A DNA stretch of 64,000 bases from Amycolatopsis dendrobii. Its GTDB lineage: Bacteria > Actinomycetota > Actinomycetes > Mycobacteriales > Pseudonocardiaceae. Below the pieces are notes generated by a model that was not told where the DNA came from, ran no database searches, and saw only the letters and a list, made by a program, of their open reading frames with translations. Positions 51,059 through 58,466 of this stretch are shown here, piece after piece; within the stretch, counting starts at the first letter, position 1; each line of letters opens with the position of its first letter. Where the stretch lies: NCBI RefSeq assembly GCF_014145675.1, contig NZ_JACGZW010000017.1, positions 62,001 through 126,000 on the forward strand, read 5' to 3'. Made by a program: the position numbers and the translations under genes.

Positions 51059-51577
51059 TCAGACCTGCTCCAGACCGCCGCGGTGCCGCCGGGCGAGTTC
51101 CTGGTAGACCGCCGCGTTGTGGTCGACCCACACGCGAGCGGAATCGGTGAGCTCCACGAACTTCTTCGCCGGGCTGCCCATCGCGATCGTCTCCGCCGGG
51201 ACCTCGGTGCCCGGTGTGACCGTCGACCCCGCGGCGACGAACGCGCGCGGTCCGATCACCGCGCGGTCGAGCACCGTGGAACCGTTGCCGATCAACGCCT
51301 GTTCGCCGACCGTGCAGTCGTGCACGAGGCACTGGTGCCCGACGGTGACGTTGCGGCCGACCTCGGTCATCTCGGGTCCGGAGTGGATCACCGAGTTGTC
51401 CTGGATGTTCGCGCCCTCGCGGATGACGATCGGGCCGAAGTCCGCGCGGATCACCGCGCCGTACCAGACCGAAGCGTCCTTCTCGACGGTCACGTTGCCG
51501 ATCAGGGTGGCGGTGGGGGCGATCCAGGCGTCCGGGTGGACCTGCGGGCTGACGCCGTCCAAGGAGAACAAAGGCAT
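51059..51577 (-). CDS. Gamma carbonic anhydrase family protein
   Basis: The 172-residue left-handed beta-helix protein shows hexapeptide repeats (IGNVTVEKDASVWYGAVIRADFG, IREGANIQDNSVIHS) and the metal-binding His residues in IHSGPEMTEVGRNVTVGHQCLVHDC. This is the layout of YrdA/PaaY-type gamma carbonic anhydrases. Activity cannot be assured from sequence. It lies upstream of glyA on the same strand, but a riboswitch and own promoter separate them. Confidence 0.93.
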   Translation of the reverse strand: MPLFSLDGVSPQVHPDAWIAPTATLIGNVTVEKDASVWYGAVIRADFGPIVIREGANIQDNSVIHSGPEMTEVGRNVTVGHQCLVHDCTVGEQALIGNGSTVLDRAVIGPRAFVAAGSTVTPGTEVPAETIAMGSPAKKFVELTDSARVWVDHNAAVYQELARRHRGGLEQV

Positions 51578-51596
51578 GCCAGGAGCCTAAGCGGCG

Positions 51597-52184
51597 TCAG
51601 CGATACCCGGCGAAGCAGAGCGCCTCGATGTCGCCGCGGAGGCTTGCGGACGACCTCGGCCGGACGCGTTGCTGCACCACCGCGCCGAGCAGATAGCTCA
51701 GCAGTGAACGGGCGCGGGCGCGCGGATCGTCGACGTCGAGCGGGCCGAGGAGTTCGACGAGCAGTTCGGTGATCGAGGTGAGCATGGCGTCGATCGCCTG
51801 CGGATGCTGCGCGCGGCCGGCCGCGATCCAGTACTCGAACCAGAGGAACGCACCGCGCGGGTGGTCGGCGAATTCGGCAAGGTAGGCCTCGGTGACCGCG
51901 AAAAGCCGTTTGCGCGGGTCGGAGTGCTTGTCCGCGACCTTGCGCAATTCCGCGGCGAAAGTGTTGATGTGCGCGGCCATCGCCCGGTCGATGAGCACGT
52001 CGATGTCGGCGAAGTAGTAGTGGATCGCGCTCTTGGTGAGCGGTCCGGCCTCGGCGATCGCGCGTACCGTGCAGCCGGCGAGCCCTTCGCGGGCGAGGAC
52101 CTTGCGAGCCGCTTCGACGATCAGTTCCTGTTTCTGCAACTGGTTGGGCGACAGCTGGGTGCTGCGACCGGGTACGGCGCTCAC
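51597..52184 (-). CDS. TetR-family transcriptional regulator
   Basis: The 195-residue protein has the TetR helix-turn-helix at residues 17-60 (LIVEAARKVLAREGLAGCTVRAIAEAGPLTKSAIHYYFADIDVLI) and a C-terminal ligand domain. I chose GTG at 52184 because family members start shortly before the QLQKQELIVEAA helix. It lies 20 bp from the carbonic anhydrase gene on the same strand and is divergent from the GreA-like gene. The target is unknown. Confidence 0.88.
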   Translation of the reverse strand: MSAVPGRSTQLSPNQLQKQELIVEAARKVLAREGLAGCTVRAIAEAGPLTKSAIHYYFADIDVLIDRAMAAHINTFAAELRKVADKHSDPRKRLFAVTEAYLAEFADHPRGAFLWFEYWIAAGRAQHPQAIDAMLTSITELLVELLGPLDVDDPRARARSLLSYLLGAVVQQRVRPRSSASLRGDIEALCFAGYR

Positions 52185-52297
52185 GGTGATCCTCGTTACG
52201 TTTGTCAGGACGGCAGCCCTGAATCCTAGGCCAGCCGTCCCAACGTCTTCCGGCGGGTGAAAAACCGGATTGGCCACCCCGGTCCGCGCAGCGGACA

Positions 52298-52765
52298 ATG
52301 CCCGGCATGGTGATCTCAGGGGACAAGGGGCTCAGCGAGGCGGCACGCCGTCAGCTGGAGAAGGAAATCGCGGATCTGCGCGCGCAACGCGAGGCGCTAT
52401 CGCCGCAGCCGGGCGAGCAGGAACGCACGGGGGACGCCGCCGACCAGGCGGACGTGATCGACCGCGCCGAGGCAGCGGCGCGACTGGACCGGCAGATCGC
52501 CGACGTCACCGCGAAGCTGGAGCACGGCGCGTACGACAGCTCGCTGCTTCCCGACGGCACGCGGGTTTCGCTGCGTTTTTCCGACGGTGACGAGGAAGAG
52601 TTCACTGTGGTGACCCTTCCCGGCGAGGACGCCGACGCGATCACCTCGGACAGCCCGCTCGGCCTCGCGCTGGCCAACGCGAAGGCAGGCGAGGAAATCA
52701 GCTACCGCACCCCGCGCGGGCAAGCCACCGCGACGGTGCTGAAGCTGACGCCGCCCGCCAACTGA
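52298..52765 (+). CDS. GreA/GreB-family elongation factor-like protein
   Basis: The 155-residue protein has an N-terminal antiparallel coiled coil (LSEAARRQLEKEIADLRAQREAL; then DQADVIDRAEAAARLDRQIADVTAKL), with acidic residues at the tip, and a C-terminal FKBP-like Gre domain (GTRVSLRFSDGDEEEFTVVT to YRTPRGQATATVLKL). Such short Gre homologues may assist RNA polymerase or act as Rnk-like regulators. A second in-frame ATG three codons later is an equally likely start. Confidence 0.85.
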   Translation: MPGMVISGDKGLSEAARRQLEKEIADLRAQREALSPQPGEQERTGDAADQADVIDRAEAAARLDRQIADVTAKLEHGAYDSSLLPDGTRVSLRFSDGDEEEFTVVTLPGEDADAITSDSPLGLALANAKAGEEISYRTPRGQATATVLKLTPPAN

Positions 52766-52778
52766 CCACAGAGGACAG

Positions 52779-52812
52779 ACAGTGGCCGCCCTGGTTTCGG
52801 GGCGGCCACTGT
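52779..52812. terminator. Bidirectional terminator between the Gre-like and lipoprotein genes
   Basis: ACAGTGGCCGCCC and GGGCGGCCACTGT form a perfect 13-bp stem with an 8-nt loop, followed by TATTTGT on the plus strand. It lies between converging genes. Confidence 0.85.
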
Positions 52813-53258
52813 TATTTGTCCGCGTTGGCCACCGTTTCGGCCTGGTAGGCGAACACCCCGTCGGTCTCGACCGCGACGTGCCAGCCGCCGCAGTCCTTGT
52901 CCATCCGCTTGTGCTCGCCCGCCGGCCACCAGTCCGCGGCGAGCGTCGGAGCCTTCGCCTCGGCCTTTCCCGGCTTGCACAGCTCGGGCAGGTCCGACGG
53001 ACCTGGCTGATAGCGCAGAATCCGTTCCGAACCGGTGGTGCGGATCAGTTCGGTGACCGACTTCGCGTCGTCGGGCACCCACGACGGGAGCCGGGCGTCC
53101 GCGTTGGCTTTGCCCTGCTTTCCGTTGTCGTAGGAAACCGCCTTCACGTGGCCGTTCGACTTCTCCTCGATCGAGGCACCGAGGCCGCACGACGCGACCG
53201 TGGCCAGAGCCGCGATCCCGGTCGCGGCCAGTACCGCCTTGTTCCGCACGCTGTTCAT
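52812..53258 (-). CDS. Putative lipoprotein of unknown function
   Basis: The 148-residue precursor has a lipoprotein signal with basic start MNSVRNK, hydrophobic core AVLAATGIAALATV and lipobox VASC at about residues 21-24. The mature part contains two further Cys that could form a disulfide (LPELCKPG and KDCGGWHVAVETDGVFAYQ). I do not recognise the domain. It converges with the Gre-like gene. Confidence 0.75.
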   Translation of the reverse strand: MNSVRNKAVLAATGIAALATVASCGLGASIEEKSNGHVKAVSYDNGKQGKANADARLPSWVPDDAKSVTELIRTTGSERILRYQPGPSDLPELCKPGKAEAKAPTLAADWWPAGEHKRMDKDCGGWHVAVETDGVFAYQAETVANADK

Positions 53259-53361
53259 GGCTTCCAGTCAACCGAGACTGGTATGCCCCGCCCTCGTTCT
53301 TCCGGTCCTTTGCGGCTGGCCAGTCGGCCGACTCCGTCCCTCAGATGAGTGAAATCGCGGG

Positions 53362-53697
53362 TCATTCTTCGCGGTCGAGATGAGCCCGCAGCGCGGCGAG
53401 CGGACCGTCCCAGTCCCGCGCGAGCGCGGCGAGGAACTGCTGCGCGACGCGCATCGGCGCGGAATCGAGCCGGTACCGCACCCGGCGGCGTTCTCCGGGT
53501 TCCGCGGCGACCAGCCCGGCGTCGGACAGCAGGCCGAGGTGCTTGGCGATCGCCTGCCGCGTGATCGGGAGCCGCGCCGCCAGATCCGTCGCCGTCGCCG
53601 GACCGCGCGCGGCCAGCTCGGCGAGGATCGCACGCCGGGTCGGATCGGCGAGCGCGGAGAAAACCTGCTCGGCGACCGCTTCGGAGTCAGCTGCCAT
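53362..53697 (-). CDS. ArsR-family transcriptional regulator
   Basis: The 111-residue protein is a winged helix: VFSALADPTRRAILAELAARGPATATDLAARLPITRQAIAKHLGLLSDAGLV, then RRRVRYRLDSAPM as the wing. No Cys pairs for metal sensing are present; it belongs to the ArsR group that accompanies SRPBCC (AHSA1) proteins. It overlaps the upstream SRPBCC gene by 11 bp and is translated after it. Confidence 0.92.
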   Translation of the reverse strand: MAADSEAVAEQVFSALADPTRRAILAELAARGPATATDLAARLPITRQAIAKHLGLLSDAGLVAAEPGERRRVRYRLDSAPMRVAQQFLAALARDWDGPLAALRAHLDREE

Positions 53698-54118
53698 CGA
53701 GACTGGCCGCCAGCTCGTCCAGTTCGCGCGCCCAGCCTTCGACGTGCGAACGGTAGGTCGCCGGGTACTGGCTGTCCGGCAGCTGCGCGAACCCGGATTC
53801 GACGACGGTGAGCTGGGTCCCGCCGCCGTCTGCCCGCAGCGTGAACTCGACATACGTGCGGCGCGGGTCGTCCTCCGGCATCCCGTCGACCTGCCAGGTG
53901 AAGCCGAACACCGCCGGCTCCTCGACGCGCTCGACCCGGATCTCGGCACTGCGGTCGCCGATCCACGCGACGCGGCCGAGCCCGCCCGGACGCAGGTCGA
54001 TCTCGGCCTCGTCGCCGAACCAGGCGCTCAGGCCGTCCGCCGTGGTCAGCGCCGTCCACACCGCCGCGGGCGGCTGCGCCAGCTCGACCGTCCGCTCGAT
54101 GCGGTCGGGAAACCCCAT
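53687..54118 (-). CDS. SRPBCC (AHSA1-like) domain protein
   Basis: The 143-residue protein is a START/Bet v1-fold single domain: IERTVELAQPPAAVWTALTTADGLSAWFGDEAEIDLRPGG, FTWQVDGMPEDDPRRTYVEFTLRADGGGTQLTVVESGF, and WARELDELAASL. It should bind a hydrophobic ligand, but none is known. It is cotranscribed with the ArsR regulator and divergent from another SRPBCC gene, now a pseudogene, with paired palindromes in between. Confidence 0.9.
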   Translation of the reverse strand: MGFPDRIERTVELAQPPAAVWTALTTADGLSAWFGDEAEIDLRPGGLGRVAWIGDRSAEIRVERVEEPAVFGFTWQVDGMPEDDPRRTYVEFTLRADGGGTQLTVVESGFAQLPDSQYPATYRSHVEGWARELDELAASLDGS

Positions 54119-54164
54119 GTCGTGCTCCTTCCGGGCCGAGCCTAGGCAACCACACCCCATTGAC

Positions 54165-54180
54165 GCAACCGGTCGGTTGC
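54165..54180. promoter_or_regulatory. Operator palindrome 1 between divergent SRPBCC genes
   Basis: GCAACCGGTCGGTTGC pairs with itself except at the two central-flanking positions. The second palindrome of the same type is at 54190-54205, 25 bp centre to centre. TTGACG (54160-54165) before it and TAGTGT 17 bp later form a possible promoter, so bound ArsR would block it. Confidence 0.7.
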
Positions 54181-54189
54181 CATAGTGTC

Positions 54190-54205
54190 GCAACCGACTA
54201 GTTGC
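54190..54205. promoter_or_regulatory. Operator palindrome 2 between divergent SRPBCC genes
   Basis: GCAACCGACTAGTTGC repeats the half sites GCAAC/GTTGC of palindrome 1. It ends 24 bp before the start of the SRPBCC pseudogene. Confidence 0.7.
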
Positions 54206-54228
54206 ATTATCTCGCGAAGGGAAGTCCG

Positions 54229-54696
54229 ATGAACTCCTTCACCACCGAACTGACCGTTGATCGCACCCCCGAGGAGGTCTTCGCCGCGGTCACCGACGTC
54301 CGCGGCTGGTTCAGCAAGACGATCACCGGCACTGCGACCGCGGTCGGTGACGCGTTTTCTTTTGTGGACTAGGGAATCCCGTCGACCCAGATCCGCGTCA
54401 CGGAACTCGTGCCCGGCCGTCGCGTCGCCTGGCACGTCGAGGACGCGTACGTCGCCTTCGTCGACCAGCACGACGAATGGACCGGCACCCGGATGAGCTT
54501 CGACATCTCGCCGGGCCCGACCGGAACGACGCTGCGCTTCACGCACCACGGCCTCACTCCGGACCAGGCTTGCTACCGCGAGTGCTCGCGGGGCTGGACG
54601 AACTGCGTCAACACGAGCTTGCACGCGCTGCTGACGACTGGCGTCGGCGAGCCGATCCCGGAATCCGCTGCCCCGGAAGGACATCTGGCCGAGTAA
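54229..54696 (+). pseudogene. SRPBCC-domain gene interrupted by one amber codon
   Basis: The reading frame starts MNSFTTELTVDRTPEEVFAAV, runs through AVTDVRGWFSK, and stops at TAG (54370-54372, codon 48) directly after FSFVD. It then continues in the same frame with GIPSTQIRVTELVPGRRVAWH and ends GHLAE after 155 codons, a full-length SRPBCC domain. No other lesion is visible, so the mutation looks recent or is a sequencing error. A good GAAGGGA ribosome site precedes the ATG. Confidence 0.85.
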
Positions 54697-54701
54697 TTCC
54701 C

Positions 54702-55403
54702 TTACGGAAGCTGAAGATCGGAAGTGTCGCGCTTGGCGTGCAGCTCCCACAGCGCCTCCGCGATATCGGCCGGATCGATCTCCGGAAACTCCGAATTGGG
54801 TGCGATCGCACCCGACAGCAGTGCGGCGTGGACGCCGCTGCCGCGGATCATGGCTCCGATTTGGAGCGTCGCCGCGTGCACCCCGTCGGGCGCGATTTCG
54901 GCCGCCAGACTCTGGATGTAGTTACGGGTCGCGGCCATCGCCGGGCCGATGCCGCTGAGGACAGGCGCGGGCTGAGTGGCCGAGACGCTCTGGCTGATCA
55001 AAATGCTGCCCTCGCCGCGGGCGCGCAGTTCCCCCGCCACGGCCTGGACCAAGGCGATCGGGGTGAGGAAATACAGGTCGAGCAGCCGCTGCGCGGTCGT
55101 GGTCGTCAGCTCGGCAGCGGGCGTGAATCCGTTCAGATCCAAAGGCGCGTACGACACCACGTCGATCCGCGCGAAGCGGTTCCGGATCGCGTCGACCAGC
55201 GCCGGAATCTCCGCCGGACGCGCCAGATCCGCTGGAAACGCCGCGGCTTCGACGCCTTCCGCGCCCAGCTGATCAGCCAGCGCGGCAAGCCGTTCGTGGT
55301 TGCGCGCGACAAGCGCGACCCGAAATCCCGCACCGCCGAAGCGCCGGGCGATCGCGGGACCAAGGCCGGTGCCGGCACCGAGGAGAACGAGGGTCTTGGC
55401 CAC
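54702..55403 (-). CDS. Short-chain dehydrogenase/reductase family protein
   Basis: The 233-residue protein begins at GTG with VAKTLVLLGAGTGLGPAIARRFG (glycine-rich cofactor loop as GAGTGLG), then VALVARNHERLAAL and DVVSYAPLD in place of NNAG. In the catalytic area SILISQSVSATQPA and AMAATRNYIQSLAAEIAPDGV show Ser but no YxxxK (the position reads AMAAT), so catalysis is doubtful or atypical. It is divergent from a TetR regulator. Confidence 0.85.
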   Translation of the reverse strand: MAKTLVLLGAGTGLGPAIARRFGGAGFRVALVARNHERLAALADQLGAEGVEAAAFPADLARPAEIPALVDAIRNRFARIDVVSYAPLDLNGFTPAAELTTTTAQRLLDLYFLTPIALVQAVAGELRARGEGSILISQSVSATQPAPVLSGIGPAMAATRNYIQSLAAEIAPDGVHAATLQIGAMIRGSGVHAALLSGAIAPNSEFPEIDPADIAEALWELHAKRDTSDLQLP

Positions 55404-55416
55404 GGAACCTCCGTAA

Positions 55417-55434
55417 GTTGATGTCGGCCTCAAC
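55417..55434. promoter_or_regulatory. TetR operator candidate 1 (GTTGA-N8-TCAAC)
   Basis: An 18-bp inverted repeat, GTTGATGTCGGCCTCAAC, lies 14 bp before the SDR start on the minus strand. The same GTTGA-N8-TCAAC form recurs at 55446-55463. Confidence 0.6.
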
Positions 55435-55445
55435 TTTGGCGCCAA

Positions 55446-55463
55446 GTTGAGGACGTTGTCAAC
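55446..55463. promoter_or_regulatory. TetR operator candidate 2 (GTTGA-N8-TCAAC)
   Basis: GTTGAGGACGTTGTCAAC lies 28 bp before the TetR start. Between the two sites the near-perfect palindrome CAACTTTGGCGCCAAGTTG (55431-55449) joins the inner half sites. Confidence 0.6.
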
Positions 55464-55490
55464 TTCCTCCCGCGGACCTACGATGACCTG

Positions 55491-56075
55491 GTGAAAACGG
55501 AGGGGAAGCCCACGCTGCGCCGAGACGCCCGCCGCAACCAGGAGCGGCTTCTCACCGCGGCGGCGGAAGCCTTCCGGGAGAAGGGTTTGACGGTGCCGCT
55601 GGAGGAGATCGCGCAGCGGGCGGGCGTCAGCGCCGGAACCCTCTACAACCGCTTCGGCGGGCGGGAAGCGCTGATCGACGCGGTGATGCCGGAACTGGTC
55701 GCCGAGCGGATGGACGAGGCGATGCGCCGGGCGGAGGCGGTCGACGATCCGTGGGAATCGTTCGTCACCTACGTGACCGTCCTGTGCGAACAGCAAGCCG
55801 ACGACCCCGCGTTCCGGGACGCGATCAGCAGGCAACTCCAGGACGCGCCTGAACTGACCGCGCGCTGCACGGCCGAACTCGCCAAATCGGTCCGGCTGCT
55901 CGAACGCGCGCAACAGTCCGGGACGCTGCGCCCGGATGTCACGTCCGACGATCTGATGCTGCTGATCTTCACGAACGCGCTGATCGTGCGCGAGACCGTC
56001 GAGGCAACCCCGGACGCGTGGCGGCGCACGCTGTCGTTCAGCCTCGCCGGACTGCGCGCCGGTTGTGGTAGTTAG
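55491..56075 (+). CDS. TetR-family transcriptional regulator
   Basis: The 194-residue protein has an HTH at about residues 14-60 (NQERLLTAAAEAFREKGLTVPLEEIAQRAGVSAGTLYNRFGGREALIDAV) and an SdrR/TetR C_11-like ligand domain. GTG start. Divergent placement to an SDR with two similar operators in the gap suggests it represses that gene and itself; the inducer is unknown. Confidence 0.92.
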   Translation: MKTEGKPTLRRDARRNQERLLTAAAEAFREKGLTVPLEEIAQRAGVSAGTLYNRFGGREALIDAVMPELVAERMDEAMRRAEAVDDPWESFVTYVTVLCEQQADDPAFRDAISRQLQDAPELTARCTAELAKSVRLLERAQQSGTLRPDVTSDDLMLLIFTNALIVRETVEATPDAWRRTLSFSLAGLRAGCGS

Positions 56076-56112
56076 GACGCATGCGAAGATCCTTTTCCCT
56101 GGCGGAATTCTC

Positions 56113-56997
56113 ATGAACGATGACGTTTCCCAGAACCTCGTCGTCTTCCGGAGCAAAGGTCTCCCCGAACCAGTGCTGGCGAGCGCGCCCACCCAGGCCG
56201 AGGACGCGGTCGAGCAGGCGTGGGCGAGCATCCGGCAGCAGCACAAGGTGCGCGGGTCCGCGGTTTTGGCCGTGTACAGCGAATGGCAGCCTTCCGCGGC
56301 GGACCAGAAATTCATGGCCAAGAATTTCCGGAAGGCCGAATGCACTTACAGCTTCGCCCGGCCAGGTCCCGGTGAATGGGACCGTGCCTTCGCCGAAGCC
56401 CGCACCGCAATGGCCGAAGCCGAGCAACGGAAAAGCGCCGAGGAGATTCTGCCGGTCCTCTGGAGCGCGTCCTCGCCACGCGCCGGGCTGCTCGACGCAC
56501 TCCCGCATCGCCCACTCGTGCCCGGCAAGTTGTCGGTCGCGCTCGCGGTGGTGTCGCGGACGCCCGAGGGCAAAATCGGGATGCACCACATCACCCGGCA
56601 TCAGCAGGAGGAAATGGGTGCACCGCTCGAGAAACTGCTCGACGTCGGGTTCAGCAGCCTGGTCCGCGGGCTGAAGTTCGAGGTCCGCAGTTCGGGCGAG
56701 GACGTACTGGTCTCGCTCGCCAGGGAAAACCAGCTGGCGGCGTCCGCACTCGCGCTGCCCGATCTGCACGCCCAACTGACGCCGCATCTCGGAACGGGAG
56801 ACTTGATCGTCGGTCTGCCCTGCCCGGACGAGATGTACGTCGCGAGGGAGGGCTCCGGTTTGGCGGACACCGTCCGGGAGCAGGTGCTCAGTTCGCCGTA
56901 CGAGACGACGGAACTGGTCCCGTCCGTGTTGCGGCTCGGGTCCGGCGGGTTGGAATTGCTCGCCGAACGAAGCGGTTCTGCCGAAAGTCGGGGGTAA
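56113..56997 (+). CDS. Conserved hypothetical protein (faint DUF1444/YtpQ-like C-terminus)
   Basis: The 294-residue soluble protein is not confidently assigned. The C-terminal part HAQLTPHLGTGDLIVGLPCPDEMYVAREGS followed by LVPSVLRLGSGGLELL resembles the segment of DUF1444 proteins, where a D-L-x-V-x-x-P-x-x-D strand-turn occurs. The N-terminal half contains VLAVYSEWQPSAADQKFMAKNF and has no catalytic pattern I can see. No signal peptide or membrane helix. It lies 37 bp after the TetR gene on the same strand, with start ATG at the end of a GGCGGAATTCTC leader. Confidence 0.6.
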   Translation: MNDDVSQNLVVFRSKGLPEPVLASAPTQAEDAVEQAWASIRQQHKVRGSAVLAVYSEWQPSAADQKFMAKNFRKAECTYSFARPGPGEWDRAFAEARTAMAEAEQRKSAEEILPVLWSASSPRAGLLDALPHRPLVPGKLSVALAVVSRTPEGKIGMHHITRHQQEEMGAPLEKLLDVGFSSLVRGLKFEVRSSGEDVLVSLARENQLAASALALPDLHAQLTPHLGTGDLIVGLPCPDEMYVAREGSGLADTVREQVLSSPYETTELVPSVLRLGSGGLELLAERSGSAESRG

Positions 56998-57050
56998 CGC
57001 GGGCCGGACGGGCAATGTGCGGCGGGCGGCCGGTCGACACGCTGTCCAGC

Positions 57051-58103
57051 ATGCTCAGATTTCGGTTTCTTACCGTCGTGGCGGTGTTGTTGCTAGGGCT
57101 GGCCGCCCCAGCGTCGGCCGCCGAGCCCGCCGCACTGCTCAGCCCGGAAGGCAAGTATCCGCTCGGATTGCGCACCCTCCACCTGACCGACACCAGCCGG
57201 GCTGACCCCTGGGTACCGTCCGAACGCCGCGAACTCATGGTTTCCCTGTGGTATCCCGCGTTCCCGATTGGCGAGCGGGCCCAGTACCTGACCGCCGCCG
57301 AGTCCGCGGCGACGGTCAAGGGCCTCGGGCTGGACCTTCCGGCGGACGCAGTGCAACGGGTCGGCGTGCATGCGCGGAAGGACGCGCCCGCACTGCCGTC
57401 CGCCGGCCGTGGCTGGCCACTCGTGCTGCTCTCCCCCGGCGCGGGCAACAGCCGCACGACGCTCACGACGTTGGCCGAGAACCTGGCCGCCAACGGGTTC
57501 GTCGTCGCGGCGGTCGACCACGCATATGAGGCCTACAACGTCGAGTTCCCGGGCGGCCGGCTGGTGCAGTGCATCGCGTGTCAGGCCCCTGGCGAACCGT
57601 GGCCCGCGGCGATGGAGAACCGGGCGAAGGACATTTCGTTCGTGGTGGACACGGTGCTCGGGCAACGCTCGCCGCGGATCGACCGGGCTCGCGTCGGCAT
57701 GGCCGGGCACTCCGCGGGCGGCGGGGCGACCGCGTTCACGATGGCCGCGGACCGGCGGGTCAAGGCGGGCGTCTCCCTGGACGGACCGCTCTCCCGACCG
57801 GTCGCCCTGGACCGCCCGTTCGCGCTGCTCACCAGTCCGATCGGGGAACAGCAGTTCGGCGCGGGCTGGGACGCGGGCTGGCCGACACTGACCGGCTGGA
57901 AGGAACGCAGGCACCTGCCGCGGACCGGGCACTCGTCGTCGACCGACAACGGCTATCTCACGGTCCTGCTCAACCAGAAGGACAAAGTGCCGCCCGCCAC
58001 GTGGCGACGGCAGTACGGCAGCGGGGACGCGACCGCGTCGCTCGAGTTCTTCCGTGACTACCTGACCGCGTTCTTCCAGGCACGGCTCAGCCGGATGAAC
58101 TAG
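57051..58103 (+). CDS. Secreted alpha/beta hydrolase (PAF-acetylhydrolase-like)
   Basis: The 350-residue precursor has a signal peptide (MLRFRFLTVVAVLLLGLAAPASA, cleavage after ASA). The core shows WPLVLLSPGAGNSRTTL (oxyanion region), VVAAVDHAYEAYNVEFPGG, MAGHSAGGGATAF (GxSxG nucleophile), VSLDGPL (acid region) and RTGHSSSTDN with the catalytic His. This matches the PAF acetylhydrolase/lipase-like family of actinobacterial secreted esterases. The substrate is unknown. Confidence 0.9.
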   Translation: MLRFRFLTVVAVLLLGLAAPASAAEPAALLSPEGKYPLGLRTLHLTDTSRADPWVPSERRELMVSLWYPAFPIGERAQYLTAAESAATVKGLGLDLPADAVQRVGVHARKDAPALPSAGRGWPLVLLSPGAGNSRTTLTTLAENLAANGFVVAAVDHAYEAYNVEFPGGRLVQCIACQAPGEPWPAAMENRAKDISFVVDTVLGQRSPRIDRARVGMAGHSAGGGATAFTMAADRRVKAGVSLDGPLSRPVALDRPFALLTSPIGEQQFGAGWDAGWPTLTGWKERRHLPRTGHSSSTDNGYLTVLLNQKDKVPPATWRRQYGSGDATASLEFFRDYLTAFFQARLSRMN

Positions 58104-58221
58104 TGCTTGGCCGGGCGTGACGGCGAGAAACCAGGATCCTCCCCGGACGGGTGAACCTGTGGAGGTTCCTTCTTCTCCCGGCCAGGCGTCCTGGTCACCC
58201 ACTTAGCCACCCGCCACACGA

Positions 58222-58259
58222 GTCAGGCCCCATCCGAAGTGTCTCGGATGGGGCCTGAC
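58222..58259 (-). terminator. Terminator hairpin after tRNA-Thr
   Basis: GTCAGGCCCCATCCGA and TCGGATGGGGCCTGAC form a perfect 16-bp stem with a 6-nt loop, 7 bp beyond the tRNA 3' end. It lies between the converging hydrolase gene and the tRNA. Confidence 0.85.
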
Positions 58260-58265
58260 CTGCGG

Positions 58266-58339
58266 AGCCGCCTGGGGGAATCGAACCCCCGACCTATTCA
58301 TTACGAGTGAATCGCTCTGGCCGACTGAGCTAAGGCGGC
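58266..58339 (-). tRNA. tRNA-Thr (anticodon CGU)
   Basis: The 74-nt minus-strand gene begins GCCGCCTTAGCTCAG and ends TCGATTCCCCCAGGCGGCT. The acceptor stem GCCGCC/GGCGGC, D stem GCTC, anticodon arm ATTCA-CTCGTAA-TGAAT with CGT at the anticodon, and T loop TTCGATT all pair correctly. CCA is not encoded. Confidence 0.95.
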
Positions 58340-58466
58340 ATGCCGCTGTGCGACGGTCATCAGTGTAGCGGAGGCGTGGTGCGTCACCTTGCGGGGGCCG
58401 CGTCGTTAGGCTCCTATGACTTCGGTCTCACCCCCCGACCCGGCGATCCACTGGAGGACCCGGCAC

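Noticed and set aside
58104..58221. Second tRNA next to tRNA-Thr
   Set aside because: The sequence has short inverted repeats (GGCCGGG/CCCGGCC) but no cloverleaf, T loop or anticodon arm.
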